Positions 1 to 8,726 of a stretch of 34,251 nt of DNA are shown piece after piece. Source of the stretch: a virus; the IMG/VR virus record IMGVR_UViG_3300047297_000061, positions 1 through 34,251 of that record; one strand, written 5' to 3'. Within the stretch, counting starts at the first letter, position 1; the number at the start of each line of letters is the position of its first letter. The notes under the pieces were generated by a model, which was not told the DNA's origin, did no database searches, and was given only the letters and a program-made list of their open reading frames with translations. The translations under genes were made by a program, and so were the position numbers.

Positions 1-127
1 TAACTATACCAATTTAATGCAGTATCATTATTAGCAGTATAATTTTCCCATTTATTTGCTCCACCTACTTGAAAAAATATACCTGATTCGTTTCCACCTG
101 TACTTGTTGCGTTTAAAGTTAAATAAC
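1..127. repeat. Direct terminal repeat, left copy
   Basis: These 127 bases match 34125-34251 exactly. They sit inside the tail fibre coding sequence. 127 is also the largest k-mer commonly used by de Bruijn assemblers, so this is most likely the overlap of a circular assembly rather than a biological terminal repeat. The unit without the duplicate is 34,124 bp. Confidence 0.95.
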
Positions 128-2585
128 CATTTGAAGTACCATCAACTCTTAAATTCCCACTAAACCTACCCGTTCCGTTTACATCTAGCTTGTATGTTGA
201 GTTAACTAAAGTTCCAACAAGTAAGTTTCCACCATTTGGTTGTATTGCTAAATAGTCATAAGTACCTAAACTATTTGCTCTTGTTGATTGAATCCAAGAA
301 TAATCACTTGCTTCATTAGTTCCAAAATCAAGAACATTATATAAACCTGTACCACTTGATACTCTAAACACCGCAGTTGTTGTAGTACCACTTGATGCGG
401 GTACTCCATTTGCACCCTTAACAACAAGATAAGCACCATTTAATGTAGCATTACCAAATGCACCTGTTGTACTAAATACCGCACTTGTTCCATTTAACGC
501 TCCTAATAATGTTAAACTTTTATCTTGTGCTAAATACATTCCTGTTGTGGGAATGGTTCCTGTCCCATATGCAGAAACTAAAAAATTTATTTGCCCACCG
601 TTATTACCAGCTGCATTAGGATTTGATGCTGATATTGATGCTACTCTTTCATTTCCTCCAAAACTATTATTTACTCTAAAATCTATTAGTGCAACATTAG
701 ATGAACTTGCACCTGTATTATTATAGATAGATATTGCAGCGGTAGAAGTTCCAAAACCCGAATTAAAACCCAATGCACCTGTTAAAGTACCCCCTGTTAA
801 TGGTAGGTAATTAGCCAATGAAGCAGTTGATGCTTTATTGTTAAATGTTGTCCAATCCGCACTTGATAATGCACCTCTATTTGTTGCACTCGCAGTTGGT
901 ACATTTAAAGTAATTACAGGAGTTGTTGTACTATTTGCAACACTTGAACTTAAATCAGTTCCGCTTGTTCCTATTGTTAAAGCAGCTACCGATGTAACTG
1001 TTCCTACACCACTACCGCCTACTAATGCTATTGTACCACTTGAAGCAGGGAAGGTATATACATAACTTGCTCCCATTTGAAACGCTAAATCACTTGTATA
1101 ACCACCATTAAATGCAGTTCTTAACCCTCCTGAATAAGCACCTAAACCAACAACGCCTGCTCCACTTGAAACAGTTGCACTTGTTGGAAATAATATTCCT
1201 ATTGTTGCTTGTAAAGCTGAATTAAAAGTTGCACTTCCTGTAAATAATGAAGTTCCGCTAAAAGTCTTTGCACCACTTATTGTTTGTGCAGTTGCTAAAG
1301 TTACATAAGCAGTTAAATCACTAGTTAAAGCTAAAGTTCCTGTTCCGTTAGGTAAAGTAACTGTCCTATTTACACTTAATGTAGGCGGTTGTAATAACAA
1401 AGTAAACCCTGAATTACTAAAAGTTAATCCGCTTGTAATATCTACTGTTGATGTAAAAGTTGTATAACCGCTAAATGTTTTAGCACCTGTGATAGTTTCC
1501 GTACCTGCTAAATGAACTACTAAACTATCTAAAGCGTAAGTGCTTGAATCAACTGTGCCATCAGCCTTTAAGAACTGACTTGAAGTTCCACCACTTTTTA
1601 CTAAAGTAGTTGCGTTTAAAGTACCTACAATCGTTGCTGCGTTTCCGCTACCACTTGTCTTGTTTATGTATAATCCTTCGCCATTACCACCTTTAGTAAT
1701 ATTTAAAGCAATACCTGCACCGCTTGAATGATTAATAGCAAAAGTATCACTGCTACCACTTGATGCAAAAGAACCTGTTGCACCTGTAATCAAATCAGCA
1801 GTTAAATCAAAAACACCTAAATCTACATTAGCCGTAGCACCTGTATAAGGCACATACCCTGTTAATATAGGGAAGGTTGTCAAGTTTCCTGCTCCGTTTA
1901 CATACTGAAGATTAGTTCCGTTGAAGCCTATGTTAATCGTTCCGCTTGTAGTAATGGGTGAACCTGTGATGTTTAAACTATCTCCGCTTTCGGTAACCGC
2001 TACACTTGTAACTGTTCCTACTGCACCACTTGAACGCTGCCAAATAGAACCGCTATAAATAACATAATCACCTACTGCAAAAGTAATAACACCTGCTCCA
2101 AAATTTACAGAACCTGCTGCATTACAAATATAAACATCACCTGTGTCGCCTGTTCCATTCGCTAATGTTGGAGTATTTGTTGCTGCACTCCACATACCTT
2201 TGTATTCCATTATAGAACTAGGTAATTGTGATACAGGAACTTTACCTGAACTATCTAATGATGCGTATCCATTAGATGCACCTTTTTCACTTCTTAACTG
2301 ATAAGTATCTAATAAGGCTTGACTAGGAAAAGTTTGCACATAAGCACTACCACTCCATAAATAAAGTTTATTAGTATCCTTTGCACAATATATAGTATCA
2401 ATAGTTCCTGTTACAGGAAACGCTGCCAAGTTAGCATAAAAAGAAACTGACCCTGCGAATAAGGAAGCAATCTGTTCAAGTGTAATCTTCTTTGAAACAC
2501 CTGTTATTGGGTCACCTACTATCGTTAAGTCAGTTGTTGCAGGTGACATTTCTGTCGCCAATTGATTTATTTTTTTAGATTCCAT
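1..2585 (-). CDS. Tail fibre / receptor-binding protein, N-terminal 820 or so residues (continues at 34251)
   Basis: This is the start of a very long virion fibre gene. ATG at 2585 opens MESKKINQLA, then TTDLTIVGDP, a start often seen in adhesins of Bacteroidota phages. The frame stays open to position 1. Joined at 128/34251, it continues in frame to a stop at 32552, giving 4158 nt and 1385 residues. The body is rich in Gly, Ser, Thr and Ala with degenerate repeats (GAKTFSG at two places, GTVTSVA at two places), as expected for a trimeric beta-structured fibre. The start overlaps the stop of the upstream neck-like gene by 11 nt. The function as receptor-binding fibre is inferred from composition, repeats and the C-terminal S74 domain; I cannot identify the receptor. 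Confidence 0.85.
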   Translation of the reverse strand, partial: MESKKINQLATEMSPATTDLTIVGDPITGVSKKITLEQIASLFAGSVSFYANLAAFPVTGTIDTIYCAKDTNKLYLWSGSAYVQTFPSQALLDTYQLRSEKGASNGYASLDSSGKVPVSQLPSSIMEYKGMWSAATNTPTLANGTGDTGDVYICNAAGSVNFGAGVITFAVGDYVIYSGSIWQRSSGAVGTVTSVAVTESGDSLNITGSPITTSGTINIGFNGTNLQYVNGAGNLTTFPILTGYVPYTGATANVDLGVFDLTADLITGATGSFASSGSSDTFAINHSSGAGIALNITKGGNGEGLYINKTSGSGNAATIVGTLNATTLVKSGGTSSQFLKADGTVDSSTYALDSLVVHLAGTETITGAKTFSGYTTFTSTVDITSGLTFSNSGFTLLLQPPTLSVNRTVTLPNGTGTLALTSDLTAYVTLATAQTISGAKTFSGTSLFTGSATFNSALQATIGILFPTSATVSSGAGVVGLGAYSGGLRTAFNGGYTSDLAFQMGASYVYTFPASSGTIALVGGSGVGTVTSVAALTIGTSGTDLSSSVANSTTTPVITLNVPTASATNRGALSSADWTTFNNKASTASLANYLPLTGGTLTGALGFNSGFGTSTAAISIYNNTGASSSNVALIDFRVNNSFGGNERVASISASNPNAAGNNGGQINFLVSAYGTGTIPTTGMYLAQDKSLTLLGALNGTSAVFSTTGAFGNATLNGAYLVVKGANGVPASSGTTTTAVFRVSSGTGLYNVLDFGTNEASDYSWIQSTRANSLGTYDYLAIQPNGGNLLVGTLVNSTYKLDVNGTGRFSGNLRVDGTSNGYLTLNATSTGGNESGIFFQVGGANKWENYTANNDTALNWYS

Positions 2586-3009
2586 TTGAAGGTATTTGAC
2601 AAGTGTCGTTTAATGAAGATAATGTTAATGTAAAATCTATTTTAATACCTGCTAAATAATCAGGGTCGCTTTCAGTGTAAAAGGTTATAGGCATATTATC
2701 ACCCGCTATCCAATTATAAATATGGTCTCTTAAATTAGCAACCAAATCCTGACCGATTAAAGTCATATCACTTAATACTTCTGTTTCGTTTGTTTCTTCC
2801 ATTAGCATCCTATCCATTACATAGATAGAAAAATTGTATTGTATTTGCTTTGCTAATATTTGAGCATCAGTTAAAGTAAAAAACATAGCAGGGTAAGTTA
2901 CCTCACCATTGCTTAATCGTTCCCAAACATCACCAAAATATACAAACTTAATTTGCTCGTGATTGTTTCCGAATGTTGTTATTTGCTTTACTATTTGATT
3001 TAAGGTCAT
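2575..3009 (-). CDS. Head-tail joining / tail terminator-like protein
   Basis: A 144-residue soluble protein starting MTLNQIVKQI. It has no motif I can name with certainty. Its place after portal and connector genes and before the fibre, together with its size, fits a neck or tail-terminator protein, and similar proteins occur at this spot in other Bacteroidota phages. The residues around LRDHIYNWI and the beta-rich IDFTLTLSSL end would suit the small alpha/beta fold of such proteins, but this is inference. The stop overlaps the fibre start by 11 nt, suggesting translational coupling. Confidence 0.6.
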   Translation of the reverse strand: MTLNQIVKQITTFGNNHEQIKFVYFGDVWERLSNGEVTYPAMFFTLTDAQILAKQIQYNFSIYVMDRMLMEETNETEVLSDMTLIGQDLVANLRDHIYNWIAGDNMPITFYTESDPDYLAGIKIDFTLTLSSLNDTCQIPSNGI

Positions 3010-3076
3010 TCTTTTTTGTTTTTTCTAAATAAACTTTTAGCTTATTTTGATTCTTAATGTTTGCTTCTTTGCTCAT
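2948..3076 (-). CDS. Possible 42-residue basic protein nested between connector and neck genes
   Basis: ATG at 3076 lies 1 nt after the stop of the connector gene and reads MSKEANIKNQ to a TAA at 2948. It overlaps the start of the 144-residue gene in another frame. The product is strongly Lys/Asn rich and hydrophilic. Without this ORF the 68-nt gap between the connector and neck genes would be empty, in a genome that wastes little space. It may instead be chance, or only a leader that carries ribosomes to the next start. Confidence 0.35.
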   Translation of the reverse strand: MSKEANIKNQNKLKVYLEKTKKNDLKSNSKANNNIRKQSRAN

Positions 3077-3077
3077 A

Positions 3078-3650
3078 TTAACATCCTATTTTACCCTGAT
3101 ACTTTTCGGCTAGGTTTTTATTCTCATAACAACTGCCATCTTCCAAATATAAAGATGAAGTGTATCCTTCTAAATCAGGTATTATGGTATCAATACCACT
3201 TGTAAAGTTTAAATATTCAGGGAACAAAGTATTATTCTGTCTTAAATATTTAATCACTCTTTGTTTGTAAAATTCTGCTCGTGTTCTATATCTATTAGCT
3301 ACATCAATCATATCCTGCATTGAAGGATTTTCTGTGTTATCACCTGACTTTCTTAATAGACCCTTATTATAAAATTGATATGATAAACCCATTGGAAGTT
3401 CACTCATAACATAATAAATCAAGCAATCAGCTAAATAATTATTTAAAAGTATTACTTCGTTAGCGTTTAAATTATTTGCAGTTATACCTGCTTGTAATCT
3501 ATTATAAAGTGTGCTACCCAAAGTAGGTAATATATACATATCCTGTGCAGTCTTTATTTCAGGTAATACTAATTTTTCATCTACATTAGCGTGTAATCCT
3601 GTTCTATCTTTTATACCTTGTACAGATATGAATAATGTATTTAATGACAT
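3078..3650 (-). CDS. Head-tail connector (DUF6712-like adaptor)
   Basis: A 190-residue, mostly helical protein just downstream of the portal gene (3-nt gap). The start MSLNTLFISVQGIKDRTGLH, the LLNNYLADCLIYYV helix and the ending with Tyr- and Cys-rich residues resemble the DUF6712 proteins found next to portals in Bacteroidota phages. Such proteins are thought to act like gp6-type adaptors that sit under the portal and join the tail. The family call rests on remembered sequence features and position; the structural role is inferred. Confidence 0.65.
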   Translation of the reverse strand: MSLNTLFISVQGIKDRTGLHANVDEKLVLPEIKTAQDMYILPTLGSTLYNRLQAGITANNLNANEVILLNNYLADCLIYYVMSELPMGLSYQFYNKGLLRKSGDNTENPSMQDMIDVANRYRTRAEFYKQRVIKYLRQNNTLFPEYLNFTSGIDTIIPDLEGYTSSLYLEDGSCYENKNLAEKYQGKIGC

Positions 3651-3653
3651 TTC

Positions 3654-5636
3654 TTATTTTTTTCTTGTTACTACATTTGTTTTCCATTCGTGGCGACAAG
3701 ATTCACTTGCTACCCCATTGTCATTCCACCATCCTCCCCTTCTATCCCAAACTGAATATCCTAATCTTGCACTCATTGATTCAATATCACTTCTGCTATA
3801 TAATTTATTTGCACCTAGTAAAGCCTTACAGAATGGTCTGCTATTAGTTATGTCGCTATTATTAAAACCTGCTATCCAATCATAAGAATAACGAACTAAA
3901 ATTTCAGTTGTTTGTGGCTTTGTTTCACCTACTGCCTTGCTCAATGGTTGTGTTAACTCCCTTGAAATTATAATGTTGCTATTTATTCCTTTGCCTATTT
4001 TAGTTTCAGTAGTCTTTAATATCTTTCTATCCTCTAAATCCTTTATAACTGTATTAATAGTTTCAACACTTTCATCTAAAATCTCTGCTAATACTTCAGG
4101 TGTAATATCCTTTTGTTTTGCTATTTGGTCTAATATGTCTGATTCTAATTGATTAACATCAGCAAACATATAAAAGTCTGCCTCATCACTAAAACGCTTT
4201 TTAGATTTCCAAATGTTATAACTTTCTTTAGTTTCACCAAACTCAAAGAATACTCCAAAATCTTGTTCAGCAAATTGTGCATCTAGTTCTTCCGAACCTA
4301 GCCAAGTATTAACTTCTTCATCACTTAACGCATATCCTGTTTTAAGCATTGCTGAAGCCTGTTCTCTATTAATCTTACCTTTAGTAAATTCACGAATGAT
4401 ACGCTGCATATTCTGCCACTCACGACCTTTTAAACCTTTGATATGCTCATTAACAGATAAACTTTGTGCAGGTGCTGCAGCATCTTGTACAGGTGCATAT
4501 TTAGTCATATCAATTCCTATCTTCTCTAATACCCACTCTTTAGGAGCAACTGAAACTATTGTTTGCTCACTAAATTCTATTCCTATTGGTTCAGTAGGTA
4601 TAATTTTAATTTCAGTTTGAACACCTTTTAATTTAGCTAACATATTAAATACACTTTCTAGGTGCATCTGTTTAGCGTTAACATAAGTGTTCTTAAATAT
4701 CTCGTAGCCATCACGCATCTCTGTTCTACTTCCTAACTTACCTGCTTCTGCAATACCCATAATTGATGGAGTAGTAACTTGATGCCCACTAAAGATATTA
4801 GTTTGTATTAATTCATCTATTTTACCAAAATCCTCTTTGGTTAAATCACTCGTACCTAAATCATCTACGACAGGCTTCCTAGATATGTCATTGACAAAAG
4901 CAATCATATATTTTTTACCATCAGCACCGCTATAAGTCTTTCTTAATCTATTATCTACATTTCTTTTTTCTTCATCATTAGGCTCACCATTTGGTAAGGT
5001 AATAAGTTTACTAGCAGAAAACCCTGTTTGAGCATTACCTAAAATATGTTTAGATACCTCAATATCTGATTCAATATAATTTAAAGCAGCAAAATAACTA
5101 GGCAATCCATAAATACCTATGTTTGGTCTATACTCTTTTACATACAAAATTTGTTTACCTATTGGTTGTTTAGGATTAAATGCAGCAATAACATCAGGTT
5201 TAACTTTGTTATCCTTCCAATCTTCTTTATACCAATACTGCGTATTATCTTTATTCGTGCGTATCTTAACATAATCACAATGCCATATCTCTGCTAAATT
5301 ACCTGCTAAATCCCAAATAACTTCCATATAAGCACCGCCAAATATCTCAATGTCCAAAGATACTTTTCTAGTTAAATCATCTAAAGATTCAACTCTATTT
5401 GCTTTATCAATAAAGGATTGAGCATCTGCCTCACCACTCCAACCATTACCTGTAATGTAGTGAACCTTGCTTTTAATGATGGCACTATGCTTTGATGACT
5501 TGTTGTATAAGTCAACTATATATTCAGGGTAATCATTATTTTCCCCATATTTTATGTATCCGCCATCAATACCTTTCTTCTCTTTGAATTCAGGCTGCCT
5601 AGCTTCTGCGAATGTTAATACTCTTAAATCTATCAT
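3654..5636 (-). CDS. Portal protein with long C-terminal extension
   Basis: The portal forms the dodecameric ring at the capsid vertex through which DNA passes. At 660 residues it is longer than a usual portal (about 400-550). Residues 1-420 have a portal-like layout: NNDYPEYIVDLY near the start, KVHYITGNGW, the EIFGGAYMEVIWD strand, and FNPKQPIGKQILYVKEYRP. Residues about 480-560 look like a winged-helix segment (DITPEVLAEILDESVETINTVIKDLEDRKI has the spacing of an HTH). The last 90 residues carry RPFCKALL, RRGGWW and CRHEW, like the tail of MuF-type minor head proteins. So two head functions may be fused here. The start overlaps the stop of the 124-residue gene (ATGA-type). Portal call is fairly sure; extension roles are inference. 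Confidence 0.8.
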   Translation of the reverse strand: MIDLRVLTFAEARQPEFKEKKGIDGGYIKYGENNDYPEYIVDLYNKSSKHSAIIKSKVHYITGNGWSGEADAQSFIDKANRVESLDDLTRKVSLDIEIFGGAYMEVIWDLAGNLAEIWHCDYVKIRTNKDNTQYWYKEDWKDNKVKPDVIAAFNPKQPIGKQILYVKEYRPNIGIYGLPSYFAALNYIESDIEVSKHILGNAQTGFSASKLITLPNGEPNDEEKRNVDNRLRKTYSGADGKKYMIAFVNDISRKPVVDDLGTSDLTKEDFGKIDELIQTNIFSGHQVTTPSIMGIAEAGKLGSRTEMRDGYEIFKNTYVNAKQMHLESVFNMLAKLKGVQTEIKIIPTEPIGIEFSEQTIVSVAPKEWVLEKIGIDMTKYAPVQDAAAPAQSLSVNEHIKGLKGREWQNMQRIIREFTKGKINREQASAMLKTGYALSDEEVNTWLGSEELDAQFAEQDFGVFFEFGETKESYNIWKSKKRFSDEADFYMFADVNQLESDILDQIAKQKDITPEVLAEILDESVETINTVIKDLEDRKILKTTETKIGKGINSNIIISRELTQPLSKAVGETKPQTTEILVRYSYDWIAGFNNSDITNSRPFCKALLGANKLYSRSDIESMSARLGYSVWDRRGGWWNDNGVASESCRHEWKTNVVTRKK

Positions 5637-6007
5637 TGTCTAATGGTATAAGTGTCTGTTGTTGTATATTCTGTATATGATATAGTAGTACCTGAAAGCC
5701 ACATAATCCCTGTTTCTAGCTTGTTTAAGCCACTAGGATTTGTGTTGCTAGTACTTGCTTGTTCATATATCTCGTATGTGTATTGCCCTTCTAAAGCAGT
5801 ATTAAAGTATGTATTAGTTACAATGCTAAATTCATTGAACCTGTCTTTATATGAACTTAAATCAGTTGCGTTTAATTTAACAAAACTTACTACCTCATTG
5901 CTACTTCTATTAGTAAATACAAATAAATAGTTTGGGTTAGTCAATAACTGCTTTTCAGTTAATGTTAACACAATAGTATTTGTTTCGCCTTTAGTTAAAT
6001 GTATCAT
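5633..6007 (-). CDS. Conserved phage virion-region protein of unknown role
   Basis: A 124-residue beta-rich protein starting MIHLTKGETN, followed by LTEKQLLTNPNYLFVFTN. An upstream in-frame ATG at 6067 would add 20 hydrophobic residues, but the conserved-looking start is at 6007, so I chose that. Similar proteins occur near the portal in Bacteroidota phages and have no assigned function. The stop overlaps the portal start by 4 nt. It is the first gene after the hairpin-rich non-coding stretch, so it likely opens a new transcription unit. A head decoration or neck accessory role is possible, but nothing in the sequence decides it. Confidence 0.65.
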   Translation of the reverse strand: MIHLTKGETNTIVLTLTEKQLLTNPNYLFVFTNRSSNEVVSFVKLNATDLSSYKDRFNEFSIVTNTYFNTALEGQYTYEIYEQASTSNTNPSGLNKLETGIMWLSGTTISYTEYTTTDTYTIRQ

Positions 6008-6485
6008 TACTAATATATAGGGAAATAATGAATGTTTGCAAAATAGTAATATAGTTATAATTTGCATGAATTTTACATTAAAACCTATGCAATAGTTAAT
6101 AAATTGGCAATATATGTCCGAATTAGTGTTAGATATTTATCTAATTATGTAACATAGTTAGGATTAATTCGGTAGTAATACTACCCTGATAGCAAAAAAT
6201 GTAAACTCTGCAAGTTTTGATAGTGTTCACTGCCTGTGAACAATGGTAATAAGTGAACATATTATTTACTCAATGGAGTGAGTAATTTTACTCAAAGTAA
6301 AATAGTAAAGCTATTATTTTACTTTATCAATCAAAAGGTAAATATATAACTTGACAAATGAGCCGTAAATGATTGATAAACGGCTCAATATTGATTGATA
6401 AATGCACATCATAAAGTGCACTTAATGACTCATATTGCCATCATTAGTGTCAAATAAGACACATTATGGTGGATATATATAACAC
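6008..6485. other. Hairpin-rich non-coding region with iteron-like repeats
   Basis: Nearly 480 bp without a convincing gene, the largest such gap besides 27792-28121. It contains at least six inverted repeats: TGTTCAC/GTGAACA (6224-6242), TTACTCA/TGAGTAA (6266-6285), TTTTAC/GTAAAA (6286-6302), a 10-bp AAAGTAAAAT stem (6294-6325), TGAGCCGT/ACGGCTCA (6359-6387), TGCAC/GTGCA (6403-6420) and GTGTC/GACAC (6447-6462). GATTGATAAA occurs directly at 6371 and 6393 (22-bp pitch) and inverted at 6323-6332. This could be a replication origin, a packaging site, or a regulatory leader for the portal unit. Confidence 0.7.
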
Positions 6486-6516
6486 AAAAACCCCCACCTA
6501 GAATACTAGGCAGGGG
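6486..6516 (-). terminator. Rho-independent terminator after the tail tube gene
   Basis: Read on the minus strand, a GC-rich stem of CCCC and CCTAG pairing with CTAGG and GGGG has a 4-nt loop (TATT) and is followed directly by five T. It lies 25 nt past the stop of the probable tail tube gene, so it should end the capsid/tail-tube transcript. Confidence 0.85.
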
Positions 6517-6540
6517 AACTAACTATGAAAAACTACAAAC

Positions 6541-7059
6541 CTAACCTGCAGTTGTAAGAGCAGCAGCGACTGTACTATTTACTTCAGCACACAAACTAGG
6601 TTCAGCACCTGTAAATGTTAAAGTATATCCGCTTCTGTCTCCTTCAGCAGTACCTGTTGCGGCACTACCTGCGGTTAAATCTATTGCCCTTGTTTTACCT
6701 ACATACCAAAACTTACCATTGTTGTCTTTAGCAACTGCTACAAGTCTATTTTGTGCTAATAAAAGAATTTCATTTCTTGTATTCGCTTGTAACTTATTTA
6801 AAATTATTGTCAATTCAGGGGTAAAAAATAAAGTACCATTTTGAACATTTGATGCTACATTCTCTGTAAGCATTGAAGTTCCTTTGGTTAACTCATATTT
6901 ATAAAACCTCTTACCTGCTGCTTTAGTTAGTGCAGTTATTACACCACTTACTTCAGTAGTAGAAGTTACATCTGAACTTGCAATAAAATAAACTTCCGTA
7001 ATTCCGCCTAAAGAATCACGACAATCTAGGGTATATCCCTGTGTTAATGCACACGCCAT
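6541..7059 (-). CDS. Probable major tail tube protein
   Basis: A 172-residue protein starting MACALTQGYTLDCRDS. It is rich in Thr, Ala and Gly, beta-strand-like throughout, and has GDRSGYTLTFTGAEP near the end, which resembles tail tube proteins of Bacteroidota phages. It follows the major capsid gene and is fenced by terminators on both sides, as expected for a product needed in many copies. The family assignment is from recall, not search. A head decoration protein is the main alternative, since position next to the capsid gene would suit that too. Confidence 0.6.
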   Translation of the reverse strand: MACALTQGYTLDCRDSLGGITEVYFIASSDVTSTTEVSGVITALTKAAGKRFYKYELTKGTSMLTENVASNVQNGTLFFTPELTIILNKLQANTRNEILLLAQNRLVAVAKDNNGKFWYVGKTRAIDLTAGSAATGTAEGDRSGYTLTFTGAEPSLCAEVNSTVAAALTTAG

Positions 7060-7080
7060 TTTTGTTTATTTTATTTTATT

Positions 7081-7109
7081 AAAAAATGGGGAGTATGTTT
7101 CAACTCCCC
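7081..7109 (-). terminator. Rho-independent terminator between capsid and tail tube genes
   Basis: On the minus strand GGGGAGT pairs with ACTCCCC around an 8-nt loop, followed by one A and six T. It sits 7 nt after the capsid stop. With no clear new promoter before the tail tube gene, it probably only attenuates, setting a high capsid to tail ratio. Confidence 0.85.
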
Positions 7110-7115
7110 TTATAA

Positions 7116-8066
7116 TTAAATTGCTACTTTAACGATTTCATCAGGGAATGCTACGTTCACACCCATTTTGAACTCTGCTGCAAAACGAACTTCATCAGCC
7201 TCTTTTGCAAAGAAGATTTCAAACTTTTCTTCTTCGTTAAGTAAATCTGTACCCAAGAACAAGTTGCTTAAACGCATTGCATAAACATCGTTTGTTCCGT
7301 TTAAACCTTGTAAAGCTACTACTTTAATAGAAGTTCCCGGAAGTACAAATTCAGCATCTGCTTTAACATCAATTGAATATTGGAACATATTAGCGTTCTT
7401 CAATGCAATAGTGTAAGTTCTGAAAGTATCTTGACCACAAACAATAACCATATCATCAGCAGCTACTACTTTAGCAGGGATTGCTTTATAAACACCATCA
7501 AATAAACTAACTACGTTAGCTGCAGTGATAGAACTTAAAGGAGCACCTGAAATATATCCTGATACGTTAGCATCAACTACACCACTTGCAGCACCGATTA
7601 ATTTGATGAAGCCATCAAACTTATTCAAGTTACCATTAGCAGAAGTAGTATCACCTTGCCATAAAGCAGTCTCTAATTGAGAAGCAATTGTTTTAGCTTT
7701 TCTATCAGAATAATCTTGCTCAAAAGGAATTGAATCATATTGACTACCTGTTGGTAAAGCCTTTTGTAAGTATTTAGCTTCCAATGCTTTAGGACATAAA
7801 GCCTCTTGTACTTTAATCTTACCTACTGTTACAGTTCTTTGTGTAAAAGAAGTTGTACCTGATGCGTTCCAACCGCAAGTACCACCTGCTTGAAAGAAAG
7901 CATCTGTATCCATAATATTAATGGTTTCTGCGGATTTAACTCCAACCATTACGTTACCTGCACTTTTGATAAGAGCAGCAGTTTTTGCACCTAATACAGA
8001 TGAAGTCACTAACTGTGCTTCGTTTTCTTTAGTATAGTTGCTTAATGTTGATACTGAAAATGACAT
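7116..8066 (-). CDS. Major capsid protein (HK97-like fold)
   Basis: This 316-residue protein builds the icosahedral shell. It follows scaffold and protease genes, the usual order for a head cluster. The N-terminal residues MSFSVSTLSN and the polar stretch to about residue 45 may be an N-arm. Residues 55-115 (TDAFFQAGGTCGW, TSFTQRTVTVGKI) would be the E-loop region, and the C-terminal half with FDGVYKAIP and DDMVIVCGQDTFRTY the A and P domains. The length is typical of a capsid protein that needs no large delta domain, consistent with a separate scaffold gene next door. A strong terminator follows. The HK97 fold is inferred from order and length. Confidence 0.85.
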   Translation of the reverse strand: MSFSVSTLSNYTKENEAQLVTSSVLGAKTAALIKSAGNVMVGVKSAETINIMDTDAFFQAGGTCGWNASGTTSFTQRTVTVGKIKVQEALCPKALEAKYLQKALPTGSQYDSIPFEQDYSDRKAKTIASQLETALWQGDTTSANGNLNKFDGFIKLIGAASGVVDANVSGYISGAPLSSITAANVVSLFDGVYKAIPAKVVAADDMVIVCGQDTFRTYTIALKNANMFQYSIDVKADAEFVLPGTSIKVVALQGLNGTNDVYAMRLSNLFLGTDLLNEEEKFEIFFAKEADEVRFAAEFKMGVNVAFPDEIVKVAI

Positions 8067-8077
8067 TTTTTATAAAT

Positions 8078-8683
8078 TTATTTGTTTAAAATTGCGTTTC
8101 TATATTTCTCTAATCTCTCATATTTAGTATCATTTGTAGATACATATGATTGAAAAGCGTTTGCTGCTTTTTGAGTTGGTTCAGCAGTTGGAGTGTTTGA
8201 AAGTGCTTCTACTAATTCAGCTACTTGTGCAAACCCTTGTTTTACTTTACTCTCTAATTCAGCAATTTTTGTTTCTAATTGACTTTTTTGCTCTGCAAAA
8301 TCTGCTTTTAATTCAGATACCATAGCAGTAGTATCTTGTGCAGGTGCAACAGGTGCAGCAGGTGCAACAGGTTCTTCTTCTACAATATCTTCTTTAGGGG
8401 AAGAAATTTCAATGATTGTTCCTGTTTCATCTACTTGGATAGAAGTACCATCCATTAATTGATGTTCGCCTTGTGGAGCAGGAGTGCCATCAGCCATCTC
8501 TACTTTACCACCGATTTCTAATGCAGAAATCATAACCTTTGTTCCATCAGCCAAAGAATATTCAGCCATTTCTACCTTTGTAACTACAGGTTCTGCAGGT
8601 GCAACAGGTGCTTGTGGCTCAATTACTTGTGGCATATCTTCAAATAAGGCTCTTATTTGTTGTAATGCTTCTTTTGGGTTCAT
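8078..8683 (-). CDS. Capsid scaffold protein
   Basis: A 201-residue acidic protein between protease and capsid genes. It starts with a short helix (MNPKEALQQIRALFEDMPQ), then has two copies of a small beta unit (YSLADGTKVMI, HQLMDGTSIQV), a Pro/Ala linker (EEPVAPAAPVAPAQ), and a coiled coil at about residues 110-155 (LKADFAEQKSQLETKIAELE), ending in a basic tail (KYERLEKYRNAILNK). This layout suits a scaffold that binds the capsid by its C-terminus and is removed by the protease. Role is inferred from position, charge and coiled coil. Confidence 0.75.
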   Translation of the reverse strand: MNPKEALQQIRALFEDMPQVIEPQAPVAPAEPVVTKVEMAEYSLADGTKVMISALEIGGKVEMADGTPAPQGEHQLMDGTSIQVDETGTIIEISSPKEDIVEEEPVAPAAPVAPAQDTTAMVSELKADFAEQKSQLETKIAELESKVKQGFAQVAELVEALSNTPTAEPTQKAANAFQSYVSTNDTKYERLEKYRNAILNK

Positions 8684-8726
8684 CTTTATTTTTCTTTAAA
8701 TGTGAATAATTACTATTGTTTATCAC

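Noticed and set aside
838-1065. Plus-strand frames inside the fibre, and others in the tape measure, portal and protease genes
   Set aside because: They are antisense shadows; the minus strand frames there have clear protein families.
6008-6067. Extra 20 residues on the 124-residue protein
   Set aside because: The hydrophobic extension is unlike the start of similar proteins, and would fall in the non-coding stretch.
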